45,444 nucleotides of DNA from Methanobacteriota archaeon (lineage in GTDB: Archaea > Thermoplasmatota > Poseidoniia > Poseidoniales > Poseidoniaceae), in the NCBI GenBank assembly GCA_018659375.1, contig JABJMO010000004.1, positions 1-45,444 on the forward strand, written 5' to 3'. The first letter of the stretch is position 1, and every line of letters begins with the position of its first letter. The notes below the pieces were generated by a model. The model was given only the letters and a program-made list of their open reading frames with translations. It was not told the origin of the DNA and did no database searches. This document shows, piece after piece, positions 17,871 through 26,321 of this stretch. Made by a program: the position numbers and the translations under genes.

Positions 17871-18161
17871 ATGGTCGCACCCAGTGCTTGGGCATCACAT
17901 ATCTTAGTGGATTCAAAATCAGAAGCCCTACAGATAAAACAAAAAGTGGTGAAATTAAAAGATTTTCAAAAAATGGCTAGGAAAAAAAGTACGTGCCCGT
18001 CTTCACAAAAAGGTGGAGATTTAGGGTGGTTTAGGAAAGGAATGATGGTGAGAGAATTTGACCAAGCTGTTTGGTCATTACCATGTTCTACTGTATCTGA
18101 ACCAATCAAATCCCAATTTGGTTATCACCTTATTTGGGTTCACGAGCGAGAGGAGAATTGA
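17871..18161 (+). CDS. Parvulin-type peptidyl-prolyl isomerase
   Basis: Small cis/trans prolyl isomerase, 96 aa, of the single-domain parvulin type known from marine archaea. ASHILV at the start, the internal KGGDLGWF and the C-terminal FGYHLIWVHE match the PpiC/rotamase core; Cys occurs near CPSSQKG and LPCST. No signal peptide or membrane helix, so it should be cytoplasmic. The open frame could begin at TTG 17832, but ATG 17871 leaves only the canonical domain and is preferred. It abuts folB exactly (TGA then ATG). Confidence 0.87.
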   Translation: MVAPSAWASHILVDSKSEALQIKQKVVKLKDFQKMARKKSTCPSSQKGGDLGWFRKGMMVREFDQAVWSLPCSTVSEPIKSQFGYHLIWVHEREEN

Positions 18162-18515
18162 ATGTTCAAAGTGGGATTAGAAAATTACACCGTGATGGGA
18201 AAACACGGTGCTTATGACTTTGAACATCAAGAAGAACAGCCGTTTGTTGTGAGCATCTGGGTAGAATTACGTAATTCTAGTTTTGATGATAAATTAGAAA
18301 ACACAATAAATTACGCAGAATTACAATCTTTAGTTGATAGAGTAATAATTGATTCACCCCCAATAAGACTAATGGAAACTATGATGGTTAAAATAACCGA
18401 ATCAATAAAACAAAATCCACTCGTTTCCAAAATTAATATACGGATTGAAAAACCAAAAGCGGCATTGCCAAAAGATGGTGGACTAGCAATAGTCGAATCT
18501 CAATGGCCATACTAA
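18162..18515 (+). CDS. folB: Dihydroneopterin aldolase FolB
   Basis: Converts dihydroneopterin to 6-hydroxymethyl-dihydropterin and glycolaldehyde in folate synthesis, 117 aa. The bacterial FolB fold is evident: GKHGAYDFEHQ near 18-28, TINYAEL with the conserved Tyr, METMMVKI carrying the conserved Glu, and the lysine in EKPKAALP near the C-terminus. Archaea usually use the unrelated MptD, so a bacterial-type FolB is notable. It begins directly after the parvulin stop with GAGGAG just upstream. Works with folP (35888) in the same pathway. Confidence 0.9.
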   Translation: MFKVGLENYTVMGKHGAYDFEHQEEQPFVVSIWVELRNSSFDDKLENTINYAELQSLVDRVIIDSPPIRLMETMMVKITESIKQNPLVSKINIRIEKPKAALPKDGGLAIVESQWPY

Positions 18516-18552
18516 CAAGAGAATTCAAACCTTGAACCTATATGGCCAATAC

Positions 18553-19077
18553 ATGGACGAGACAATCTCTAGGGTATATGTTCCGTCTGTCATTGAAGAA
18601 GATGGCAATACATTGGGCCTTGGATGTTTTAGTAGCGAAGAAGTAGCATGGCAAGTTCTTAGGGCTTTTTTGAAAAAAAGCGAACAAATGCTACTGACTA
18701 AATGCAGTGTAGTTGTTTGGGACATTGATATTGTTGGAGAAGAAGCAATGACCGTGCTTTCAAGTATGGAATGCAAGGATTGTCCGGTTTGCTCGAGAAG
18801 AACGTTTTGGATAGATGTTGACAATTTTAGTGCTTTATGCCACGGTACGGCATGTTCTGCATGGATCGAAGAGAATACTGTGGATCCAGAAATAATTGAT
18901 TGCGGATGGCCGGCCATCCGCTTTCTAAAACAAAACCAATCAATTGACGAAGCTGTTGAGGCGTTATTCAAACTAGGAGATAGATTAAAATCTGCTGGGG
19001 CTGAGAGAATGGCTAATGAAAAAGCAGAGAATCTAATTAGTGAAAATACTGATGAAGATAAACCTCAAACTACTTGA
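18553..19077 (+). CDS. Cys-rich hypothetical protein
   Basis: Not recognised. The protein (about 174 aa from ATG 18553; a TTG at 18532 would add seven residues) carries a cysteine cluster, CKDCPVCSRRTFW followed by CHGTACSAW, consistent with one zinc site. Flanking regions are mixed alpha/beta, and the C-terminal 40 residues are Ala/Glu/Lys rich and probably helical. The last gene of the plus-strand run from 12220. Its stop lies 13 nt inside the 3' end of the convergent small gene at 19065. Confidence 0.65.
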   Translation: MDETISRVYVPSVIEEDGNTLGLGCFSSEEVAWQVLRAFLKKSEQMLLTKCSVVVWDIDIVGEEAMTVLSSMECKDCPVCSRRTFWIDVDNFSALCHGTACSAWIEENTVDPEIIDCGWPAIRFLKQNQSIDEAVEALFKLGDRLKSAGAERMANEKAENLISENTDEDKPQTT

Positions 19078-19331
19078 CGTAAAATAGATGTCAAGAATAT
19101 AAACGCAAATATTCCAAAGAATATGAACATCCATATTCTCATTTGCTTCTCATTACGCTTGTCTTTGTCATTTTGCTCTTGACATTCTACCGCTTTACAA
19201 ACACGGGGGTCTGAGTTTACAGGAATTGCTTTTTGGCACACTCTACAATGCTTGTGAGGGGCAACTTTACCACTAGAAATCTTGCTGGTTACTTTGGCCA
19301 CATTATCTTTAATCTTCTTTACGTCTACCAA
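19065..19331 (-). CDS. Small Zn-ribbon membrane protein (DUF2116-like)
   Basis: 88-aa protein with HKHCRVCQKAIPVNSDPRVC then C, a treble-clef-like zinc motif, followed by a charged stretch and one C-terminal membrane helix (about 67-84, IWMFIFFGIFAFIFLTSI). This order (zinc ribbon, charged linker, tail anchor) matches DUF2116-type archaeal proteins, whose function is unknown. It starts 4 nt after the pyrH stop and is probably cotranscribed with it. Family assignment is from memory of the pattern, not a search. Confidence 0.75.
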   Translation of the reverse strand: MVDVKKIKDNVAKVTSKISSGKVAPHKHCRVCQKAIPVNSDPRVCKAVECQEQNDKDKRNEKQMRIWMFIFFGIFAFIFLTSILRQVV

Positions 19332-19335
19332 GTAA

Positions 19336-20040
19336 TCATCTCCTTACTATTGTTCCAACAAAATCTTTACCGTCTAATGCTGACTCTACAAGATCTAAAT
19401 CCCTACCATCAAGTACAGCAATGTTTATGTTAAATTCTTGCGCAATACCAACTGCAATAGGGTCCACTACGGCTGATTGGCCCGGTTTGAGGCGTTCAGT
19501 ACCAGTCACTTTTACTAGTTCAGCTATTTTCATTTCAAAGAATGGCTCTGCGTCGTCATTTGTCCTTGGGTCTTTATCAAAAATGTGACTGACATTGGTG
19601 GCTATTATACAATCAGAAGCACCACAATCTCTAGCAAAAGTGACCGCCACTGCATCCGTAGTGTGACCTGGAATGGTTCCACCCATAACCACGATGTTGT
19701 GCGCTTCAAGTAAATCTGCAGCCTCTTTAGTTGACACCGGGATAGTCATAGCAACATTGCAGCCCATGTCTAGAAATATTTGTTGAATTATAGTAGCATT
19801 TAGTCTAGTTGCTGCAATACCAACTTCATCGAGCCTATCAGGGTTAGAAATCATATTCTTGGCTAATTCAATCCCCTCTCTTGCTGGAAGACCACCCCCA
19901 ACTACAATACCCAATCTTCTTGAGTTTCCTTCAATATGAATCGCAAGTTGGCGCAATTTACCTAACCACATTTTCCTATTTTCTAATTCCTCAGGTCGTA
20001 GTAGGCTGCCACCTAAGGCTACAACTTGAGGAGTTCTCAT
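19336..20040 (-). CDS. pyrH: UMP kinase, archaeal type
   Basis: Phosphorylates UMP to UDP in pyrimidine synthesis; about 234 aa. Amino-acid-kinase motifs: ALGGSLL near the N-terminus, VVGGGLPAREG, GGTIPGHTTDAVAV for the UMP pocket, and ATNVSHIFDKDPR. The lack of a long N-terminal extension fits the archaeal subfamily. An in-frame ATG at 20064 adds MLKPWRLF; family alignment favours 20040 (MRTPQVVALGG) but both remain possible. Divergent from prf1, with AT-rich promoter sequence between them. Confidence 0.93.
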   Translation of the reverse strand: MRTPQVVALGGSLLRPEELENRKMWLGKLRQLAIHIEGNSRRLGIVVGGGLPAREGIELAKNMISNPDRLDEVGIAATRLNATIIQQIFLDMGCNVAMTIPVSTKEAADLLEAHNIVVMGGTIPGHTTDAVAVTFARDCGASDCIIATNVSHIFDKDPRTNDDAEPFFEMKIAELVKVTGTERLKPGQSAVVDPIAVGIAQEFNINIAVLDGRDLDLVESALDGKDFVGTIVRR

Positions 20041-20179
20041 GAATAACCGCCATGGTTTCAGCATTTAGACTATACCATAAAAAAACAAAATGTATTTTCT
20101 TTATTCGAGTGATTTCTATTATCCGACAGTGGGAGGCTTCAAGTGCTACATCTACCGCCCTTCAAATGGAGGAGTCATC

Positions 20180-21421
20180 GTGTCAAGTGACGTCGATATA
20201 GCGACAAAACGACTTAAACTTAAGATTGCTCTCGAAGAATTAAGGGAAATGAAAGGTTTTGGCACTGAATTAGTGACCATCATTATCCCACCAGACAGAC
20301 AAGTTTCTGATGCTAGGTCAATGCTACAAAACGAACATGGTCAAGCGGCAAATATCAAATCTAAAGGTACCCGTAAAAATGTTCAAGGAGCAATTGAATC
20401 AGCAATTTCTACGCTCAACAAATTCAAGACTCCGGGTGAAAATGGTTTAGCTCTATTTGTGGGTTCCATTATCATCGGGAATAATAAAAATCGAATGGTC
20501 AATGTCGTTGTCAAAGACCCTCCTCAGCCATTAATATCATTTAGATATAGATGTGATTCAACCTTTGAATTAACCCAACTCGAAGATATGTTAGTCGACA
20601 AAAAGTCTTATGCTTTATTTGTCATCGATAGAGCAGAAGCCGCATATGGCATCGCATCGGGTAAAAGAATCCATGTTCAAGAACACTTAGTCTCTAATAT
20701 CATGGGGAAACACCGACAAGGAGGGCAGTCTGCGCAAAGATTCGAGCGACTTATTGAAGAGGCAGCTCACAACTTTTTCAAGCGAGCAACAGAACATGCA
20801 TGCTCTTATTGGTTACCAAATTTAGAGAATATAGCAGCAGTTATTATTGGAGGGCCCGGAGCCACCAAGGATTTCGTGGTCAAAAACGAATATTTTCATC
20901 ACGAAATAACTAAAAAAATCGCCAGTCCAACATTTGATGTTGGATACTCAAACGAAAGTGGGGTCAGAGAGTTAGTCGATAATGCTGGAAATCTAATGGG
21001 AGAAATTGAACTTGATGCTGAAAGACAGTTGATGAACCGGTTCTTAGAAGAACTCGTTAAGCCTGCACCGAAAGCAACATATGGTGAAATGATGATAAAT
21101 AGAGCATTAGATATGGGGGCAGTTGACACATTACTAATTTCAGAAGGCATGAGAAAAAATTCTGTCGAGTTAGAATGTAGTGGATGTAATCATACTTGGA
21201 AAGCCTCACTCTCTAGAACTGATGAATTACCTAAATGTCAAGAATGTAATAGCAAGGACATTAAAGAAATAAGCAGTATTTCACTGATTGATGAACTTAG
21301 CACACTGGCTGGAAAGGGAAATTCCAATGTCTCTTTTGTGTCCACAGATACTGAAGAAGGTTCACAATTAATGCAAGGTTTTGGAGGTTTGGCTGCCATC
21401 CTACGGTATCCAGTGATGTGA
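20180..21421 (+). CDS. prf1: Peptide chain release factor aRF1
   Basis: Archaeal/eukaryotic-type class 1 release factor recognising all three stop codons, 413 aa. Stop-recognition NIKS (58-61) and YRCDSTF (123-129, YxCxxxF), catalytic GGQ (181-183), and a C-terminal zinc ribbon CSGC...CQEC are all visible. The start is GTG 20180, with GGAGG at 20168-20172; in-frame codons back to 20090 give an N-terminal extension not found in the family. It is followed 4 nt later by argS, so a translation operon is likely. Confidence 0.95.
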   Translation: MSSDVDIATKRLKLKIALEELREMKGFGTELVTIIIPPDRQVSDARSMLQNEHGQAANIKSKGTRKNVQGAIESAISTLNKFKTPGENGLALFVGSIIIGNNKNRMVNVVVKDPPQPLISFRYRCDSTFELTQLEDMLVDKKSYALFVIDRAEAAYGIASGKRIHVQEHLVSNIMGKHRQGGQSAQRFERLIEEAAHNFFKRATEHACSYWLPNLENIAAVIIGGPGATKDFVVKNEYFHHEITKKIASPTFDVGYSNESGVRELVDNAGNLMGEIELDAERQLMNRFLEELVKPAPKATYGEMMINRALDMGAVDTLLISEGMRKNSVELECSGCNHTWKASLSRTDELPKCQECNSKDIKEISSISLIDELSTLAGKGNSNVSFVSTDTEEGSQLMQGFGGLAAILRYPVM

Positions 21422-21425
21422 TAAT

Positions 21426-23210
21426 ATGGACTTGTTGAGATCTCATGTCGAAAATTTACTTACCGATGCATTATCCAATCTAGGTATCACTAATGATGCT
21501 TGGAAACCTATGATAAGCCATTCTAGGGAAAAAGAAATGGGCGATCTGTCGTTACCATGTTTTGCGTTTAGCAAACAATTGTCAATGGCGCCACAAGAAA
21601 TATCCGCTCAATTAGCGCAATTAATAAGCGCAGATGAAATAATCAGCGAAGTAAATTCTACATCGGGTTATCTTAATTTTAAAGCATCCCCTAAGTGGCT
21701 AGCAAATCAAATATTAGCAGGCAATATTAGAATTGGAGATGCAACAGGAAAGTCTCCAACTGGCCACAAGTCAGTTTTGATAGAACATACCTCGGCCAAT
21801 CCCAATGGGCCTTTCCATGTTGGAAGAGCGAGGAATGCAATTCTGGGAGATACACTAGTCAGGCTAAATCGTTTGCATGGTAACGAAGTTCGAGCGGAAT
21901 ACTATGTTGATGACATGGGCAAACAAGTTGCGGTTCTAGCATGGGCATTAGAACATCTGACCGCCACTAGAGTTGAAGAAATTCTTGCAGATAGAGAACC
22001 GGTAAACCCTGAATGGCAAGACAAACCGGACCACATGAGAGTAAGATGGTACCAAGCAGCTCAAGTTTTAAGAAGTGATGACGGAGAAAAAGAATCTATA
22101 GAACAGGCAATTAGTAATATGGTTCACGCTAGTGAAAATGGCGACCAGGGTGTATTGGATGCATTTGAGAATGCTTACCAACCCGTGCTAGATGGAATGT
22201 TAGAGACTCTAAACAGACTAAGAATTGGATTTGATGAATTTACCAAAGAATCTATCTTTGTCACTAATGGAGATGTCAGTGCAATAATGAATCAACTTAG
22301 TGATTTAGAGATTCATGGGGTTGCTGAAAATGGAGCAGAATATCTTGATCTTGGAGCAAGGGGTCTGAAGGGTAAAACTGAGTTTTATTTCAAGCGTGGT
22401 GATGGTAGTTCACTATATGCTACAAGAGACATTGCTTACCACATATGGAAGTTCCAACAATCTGAAAATCTAATTAATGTACTTGGAGAAGATCACAAGT
22501 TACAATCAAAACAAGTTTCAATGACGCTTAATGAACTTGGACAAAATAGTCCTGAGGTGTTATTTTATTCTTTTATCAAGTTGCCAGAAGGTAAGATGTC
22601 AACCAGAAAAGGTAATGTCGTATTTATGGATGATTTGCTCGAGGAAGCAAAGTCATATGCAGCTAATGTGGTAAGAGAAATTCGAGTTGATTACAGCGAA
22701 GAAATGATAGCTGAAATAGCCGAAGCAGTAGGTACCTCTGCAGTCCGGTTCAATATCATCAAAGTTAGCCCGGACAAGGGCTTCACATTCCGTTGGGAAG
22801 AAGCATTATCTTTTGATTCGGATTCGGCGCCATTCATTATGTACAGCCACACAAGAACAAAATCTATCGCTAGAAAATGTGCCACTTTTGGTATCGAAAT
22901 TGATACTATTAATCCAAATGAAATATCGCTTGAATCACTAGATGACTGCCCAAATGGTCTATACAATCTTTTGCGGACAATAACTATTCACAATGATGTC
23001 TTAAGAAGGTCAGTCGAGCAAAACCGACCGAATTTATTTGCTAATCAAATGCTCAATTTAGCCAATTCCTATAATGGATTTTACCGAGATTGTAAAGTCG
23101 TTGAAGATGGGGAAGTAAACTTACTCTACCTCGCAATCTCTGAAATTGCTTCAAAAATGTTGGAAGCCGGCATGATTGGTCTGGGTATTCAACCATTAGA
23201 ACAAATGTAA
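21426..23210 (+). CDS. argS: Arginyl-tRNA synthetase
   Basis: Class I aminoacyl-tRNA synthetase charging tRNA-Arg, 594 aa. The N-terminal Add-1 domain (about 1-90) precedes the catalytic core; the HIGH-like motif is HVGR (131-134) and the KMSKS-like motif is KMSTRKGNVV in the later third, followed by the helical anticodon-binding domain. It starts four bases after the prf1 stop and probably shares its transcript. Its stop abuts that of nog1 on the other strand with no spacer. Full length and all motifs intact. Confidence 0.96.
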   Translation: MDLLRSHVENLLTDALSNLGITNDAWKPMISHSREKEMGDLSLPCFAFSKQLSMAPQEISAQLAQLISADEIISEVNSTSGYLNFKASPKWLANQILAGNIRIGDATGKSPTGHKSVLIEHTSANPNGPFHVGRARNAILGDTLVRLNRLHGNEVRAEYYVDDMGKQVAVLAWALEHLTATRVEEILADREPVNPEWQDKPDHMRVRWYQAAQVLRSDDGEKESIEQAISNMVHASENGDQGVLDAFENAYQPVLDGMLETLNRLRIGFDEFTKESIFVTNGDVSAIMNQLSDLEIHGVAENGAEYLDLGARGLKGKTEFYFKRGDGSSLYATRDIAYHIWKFQQSENLINVLGEDHKLQSKQVSMTLNELGQNSPEVLFYSFIKLPEGKMSTRKGNVVFMDDLLEEAKSYAANVVREIRVDYSEEMIAEIAEAVGTSAVRFNIIKVSPDKGFTFRWEEALSFDSDSAPFIMYSHTRTKSIARKCATFGIEIDTINPNEISLESLDDCPNGLYNLLRTITIHNDVLRRSVEQNRPNLFANQMLNLANSYNGFYRDCKVVEDGEVNLLYLAISEIASKMLEAGMIGLGIQPLEQM

Positions 23211-24323
23211 TCAGTCTGAACGATACCATCCATCAGGTAATGACATTGGGTCAACTGGAGTATTATCCTTGACAATTCTAATTACTTCCATTTTCAATGC
23301 TTCAAGGCCAACGTTTTCTAGAGCGGAAATAGTAATGTAACCACTTGAGTCAAGTAATAATGGTAAATCTGTGTAATGTTCTTCCTCTAACTCCAAATAT
23401 TCTTTTTCAGCATCAACCACAATATCCCAATTTTCTGGCTTTTGTTGATGTAAATCTGCTTTTGTGGAAACCACCATTACCGTAGTTTCAGCCAACAATT
23501 GTAATATTTCTTCTAGCAGACTATTCTGTTCAGCGACAGTCATTCCACATTGTTCACTCTCATCAATTAAGAACAAAACCAAGGAACCGAGATTTTCTAA
23601 AGCTGTGATCGCTTGCATTTCAATATCATTTCGCTTTTCCATTGGCCGGTCTAGAAGACCTGGTGTGTCGACCATTTGATATTGCAATCTGCGAAATGTA
23701 AAGTGGCCAAGGTGGATTCTTTTGGTAGTAAATGGGTAATGATTTACTTCCATGTTACCTGATGACAAAGCCGAAATGAAAGCAGATTTACCAACGTTTG
23801 GAGCACCGCAAACCACAATACAGGGTGAGAGTTGATCGATACTTGGGAGTCTTTTCAGAACTTCCCTTGATTCACTAAGCCATTTAAGAGAAGGTCCAAT
23901 CCGACCTACTAAGGACGAAATTCTTCCGTAAGCTTCTCTTCGAGCTTCGTGCATTAACTCTATTTTGGCAGTTCTAATGATTTTCTTGGTGTTTTGAGTT
24001 GAGATGTTAGAAATCTGCTTGGCAGCCCATTGCAACATCGAGAGGTGATGCCGATAATCATCACAGCCAACGCATGCATCAATCATTGAAACATCAAATT
24101 GTGGAGACTGGTCTAGTGAAGGCCATAGATTAACAGTATCCATTAGATAAGTTGCTAAAATATCAGAAGCGGTTTGAATCATTCTGTTAAGTTGCTTCCT
24201 TACTCTAAATACACGGTCGCTATCATCAACCCTATCTGCGGCTTTTCTAGCTCTTGCGAATGCTTTGTCTAACAATTCTTCCTTAGTAAGAACTGTCGGT
24301 AAGGCCCGCCATGACACTTTCAT
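23211..24323 (-). CDS. nog1: Nog1-type ribosome biogenesis GTPase
   Basis: Large-subunit biogenesis GTPase of the archaeal/eukaryotic Nog1 group within the Obg family, 370 aa. A helical N-terminal domain (1-165) precedes the G domain: G1 GAPNVGKS (173-180), switch region PFTTK (about 197-201), G3 DTPG (219-222), G4 STKAD (about 290). Archaeal Nog1 lacks the long C-terminal extension of yeast, and the length here fits. The ATG follows a GGGGAT purine tract. Transcribed alone on minus, convergent with argS and divergent from the 24439 gene. Confidence 0.9.
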   Translation of the reverse strand: MKVSWRALPTVLTKEELLDKAFARARKAADRVDDSDRVFRVRKQLNRMIQTASDILATYLMDTVNLWPSLDQSPQFDVSMIDACVGCDDYRHHLSMLQWAAKQISNISTQNTKKIIRTAKIELMHEARREAYGRISSLVGRIGPSLKWLSESREVLKRLPSIDQLSPCIVVCGAPNVGKSAFISALSSGNMEVNHYPFTTKRIHLGHFTFRRLQYQMVDTPGLLDRPMEKRNDIEMQAITALENLGSLVLFLIDESEQCGMTVAEQNSLLEEILQLLAETTVMVVSTKADLHQQKPENWDIVVDAEKEYLELEEEHYTDLPLLLDSSGYITISALENVGLEALKMEVIRIVKDNTPVDPMSLPDGWYRSD

Positions 24324-24409
24324 TATATCCCCAAATCAATGCTGGCACTCAATAGTTGAATAATACATACCCTTGACAACAGGTAACGCAATAGATTTGA
24401 AGAGCGAGG

Positions 24410-24417
24410 TTAAAGTA
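24410..24417 (+). promoter_or_regulatory. TATA-like box before the 24439 gene
   Basis: TTAAAGTA centred about 26 nt before the ATG at 24439, with no ribosome site between, consistent with a leaderless transcript. Confidence 0.4.
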
Positions 24418-24438
24418 CGCTTGCCGTTAGGTTAAACC

Positions 24439-24885
24439 ATGGCGAAGAAGAAGACTGACGCAGGTTTACCAGAATGGGCCGTCCCTATATGGGAAAAGAT
24501 GGGTTCACCAAGTATTGATGACTACGAAAGTGTCCACAATGGACAATTGCTTGAGCGTAGACATGGACTACGTAAGGACGACTTGGTAGAAATCTTACTA
24601 GATGCTAGAGCATTCAAAGAAGGCGATGACATAATTGTAAGAGGTCGTCTATTATCCTCCGGTAAAACCAGTATTGAGATTCTTACAGATGCTGGTGAGA
24701 CCGTATACTTAGCAAGAGATGTAATTGTCAAAATAAAGCTAGTAGCACATACAAGACCTGCATATATCGATGACAAAGAATTGTTAGCCTTTGAAAGAGC
24801 GGATATGAAGAGGAGATCTTCATTGCATGAAAAGGTCGAGAAAGAAGTCAAAGGTAGACAAGATGATTCCCATTTATGGGGCTGA
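24439..24885 (+). CDS. Hypothetical protein, 148 aa
   Basis: Not recognised. The protein begins with a Lys-rich stretch and an aromatic segment (LPEWAVPIWEKMGSP), followed by a beta-rich central region (about 50-105; DDLVEILLDARAFKEGDDII and similar strands) that could be a small OB- or SH3-like barrel, and a charged helical tail. There is no signal or membrane segment. Its 3' end lies 4 nt before the pterin dehydratase start, so the two may be cotranscribed. The codon usage and intact frame support a real gene. Confidence 0.65.
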   Translation: MAKKKTDAGLPEWAVPIWEKMGSPSIDDYESVHNGQLLERRHGLRKDDLVEILLDARAFKEGDDIIVRGRLLSSGKTSIEILTDAGETVYLARDVIVKIKLVAHTRPAYIDDKELLAFERADMKRRSSLHEKVEKEVKGRQDDSHLWG

Positions 24886-24889
24886 TAAA

Positions 24890-25216
24890 ATGGCTTTGAA
24901 AGATAAGCGCTGCATACCTTGTGAAGGTGGCATACCGCCGCTAAAGAGTGAAGAAATTATACCACTTTTACAGCAAATCGATGGTGATTGGCAAGTTATT
25001 GCAGACCACCACATTGAGCGAGAATTCAAATTTTCGGATTTCCAAAACGCTCTAGACTTTGTTAACCAAGCTGGTAAGATTTGCGAAGCCGAAGGTCATC
25101 ATGCGGATTTTGAATTATCCTGGGGAAGAGCCAAGGTCATGATTTGGACTCATAAAATCGATGGTTTAGCTGAATCTGACTTTTTCCTAGCAGCTAAAAT
25201 TGACGATATATCCTAG
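24890..25216 (+). CDS. phhB: Pterin-4a-carbinolamine dehydratase
   Basis: Dehydrates 4a-hydroxy-tetrahydropterin, letting quinonoid dihydropterin re-form for reductases; 108 aa. The active-site signature EGHHAD with a second His in WTHKIDGL is clear, and the fold pattern (EREFKFSDFQNALDFVNQAG) is typical. An upstream ATG at 24827 lies inside the previous gene and is rejected in favour of ATG 24890, four bases after that gene's stop. No phenylalanine hydroxylase is seen here, so the pterin being recycled is unknown; the pteridine-reductase-like SDR at 249 could be a partner. Confidence 0.9.
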   Translation: MALKDKRCIPCEGGIPPLKSEEIIPLLQQIDGDWQVIADHHIEREFKFSDFQNALDFVNQAGKICEAEGHHADFELSWGRAKVMIWTHKIDGLAESDFFLAAKIDDIS

Positions 25217-25224
25217 GTGTCAAG

Positions 25225-25797
25225 ATGTCTAAAGTTCAAGATATTATTAACACCCGGAGAACTATATATCGTTTTACTCAACAAGAAGTTAGGCAAGATT
25301 CGATTGACCAAGCACTTCTAGCAGCCTCAAATGCACCATGCCACAAACATACTCATCCATGGAGATTCTTTGTTATGGGTGGCAACATCAGGCAAGCATT
25401 AATTCCATTAATTACCAAACTTGCCAATGAAAAGTCTAGGAAAAATAATTCTCTAGATTTTACAAAAGATGTACAACGAGCAGTCAATAAAATAATACTA
25501 CCACCAGTAATAATTGCTGTAACCAGTAAGAAAAGCCCTACTGATAGTTTTAGAGAAAAAGAAGATTATGCTGGATCAGTTTGCGCTTTGCAGAATCTTG
25601 TCTTGTCATTTTGGGATAATGGTATTGGCAGCCAGTGGACTACTGGGGCAATTACTAGACACGAAGAAACATACGCTGCATTAAAGATTGACTCCAGTAA
25701 ATGGGAGATAATTGGCTTTGTTAAATCTGGATATCCAGCAGCAGTACCTCAGGTCAACAAACTATCAGTTGATGACATATCTGTTTACATGGATTAA
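25225..25797 (+). CDS. Nitroreductase-family flavoprotein
   Basis: FMN-dependent NAD(P)H oxidoreductase family, 190 aa. Start region NTRRTIYRFT and the downstream NAPCHKHTHPWRFFVM are the FMN-binding signatures, with GIGSQWTTG in the later part. Family members reduce nitro groups, quinones or flavins; the substrate here is open. AGGTGT lies just before the ATG, which is 8 nt after the dehydratase stop, so an operon with it is likely. Tail-to-tail with aIF2 beta with no gap. Confidence 0.88.
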   Translation: MSKVQDIINTRRTIYRFTQQEVRQDSIDQALLAASNAPCHKHTHPWRFFVMGGNIRQALIPLITKLANEKSRKNNSLDFTKDVQRAVNKIILPPVIIAVTSKKSPTDSFREKEDYAGSVCALQNLVLSFWDNGIGSQWTTGAITRHEETYAALKIDSSKWEIIGFVKSGYPAAVPQVNKLSVDDISVYMD

Positions 25798-26208
25798 TCA
25801 AAGCTTAACCGGTCTTGTAGCACCGCATGCTTGACACTTCAACAAGGTAGTTCTATCTTCTTTGATAAACATAGTATCAGGTGATGAGCATTGACTGCAC
25901 ATGATGTATGAATTGACATAGTTGACTATGGTTTTTTTGATTCTTTTTGGCGGTATCCTACCCTTGAACCTAGCTCTTGGACCATCTCTTGAACCAGAGG
26001 TCCCTAGATCGTTCAGAATATATTGGTAAACATGATTTTCATCTCTATCCATCATAGAAACAACTTCATTGAAATTTCTTAGAATAGTGTTTGAACCTTC
26101 GATTAGAATTTGTGGTTCTGGCAATCGCCATCTTGATTTGCCAGAAATGTTCTCAGGTATTTTATCCCTGGCTCGGTCTAACAAGGACTCGTAATCGAAG
26201 TCTGCCAT
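25798..26208 (-). CDS. eif2b: Translation initiation factor aIF2 subunit beta
   Basis: Beta subunit of the heterotrimer delivering initiator tRNA, 136 aa. The N-terminal helix (YESLLDRARDKIP), the alpha/beta core and a C-terminal zinc ribbon CSQC...CQAC are those of aIF2 beta. The frame is open back to 26304, but family length and the MADFDYESLL start place translation at 26208. It is divergent from the PRTase-type regulator. Confidence 0.94.
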   Translation of the reverse strand: MADFDYESLLDRARDKIPENISGKSRWRLPEPQILIEGSNTILRNFNEVVSMMDRDENHVYQYILNDLGTSGSRDGPRARFKGRIPPKRIKKTIVNYVNSYIMCSQCSSPDTMFIKEDRTTLLKCQACGATRPVKL

Positions 26209-26296
26209 GTATATTGGTCGGAGGTTTCGTTCTTCAATGCTTGGTATGGCAATCGGCGAAACATTGGTTGTTTTGATGAAAGGTTTGATTAATGGT

Positions 26297-26310
26297 TGAC
26301 TCACGAGTCA
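26297..26310. promoter_or_regulatory. Palindromic operator candidate
   Basis: TGACTC-AC-GAGTCA, two perfect 6-bp arms around 2 nt, ending 11 nt before the start codon of the PRTase-type regulator at 26322. The position overlaps the expected transcription start, typical of a repressor site. Autoregulation by the adjacent HTH-containing protein is inference. Confidence 0.45.
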
Positions 26311-26321
26311 CATTGATAGAA

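Noticed and set aside
19233-19433. Plus-strand frame across the pyrH/Zn-ribbon junction
   Set aside because: Antisense to two supported minus-strand genes.
20090-20179. Extended N-terminus of aRF1
   Set aside because: Family members start at the position of GTG 20180, which has a GGAGG site; the upstream residues do not resemble aRF1.
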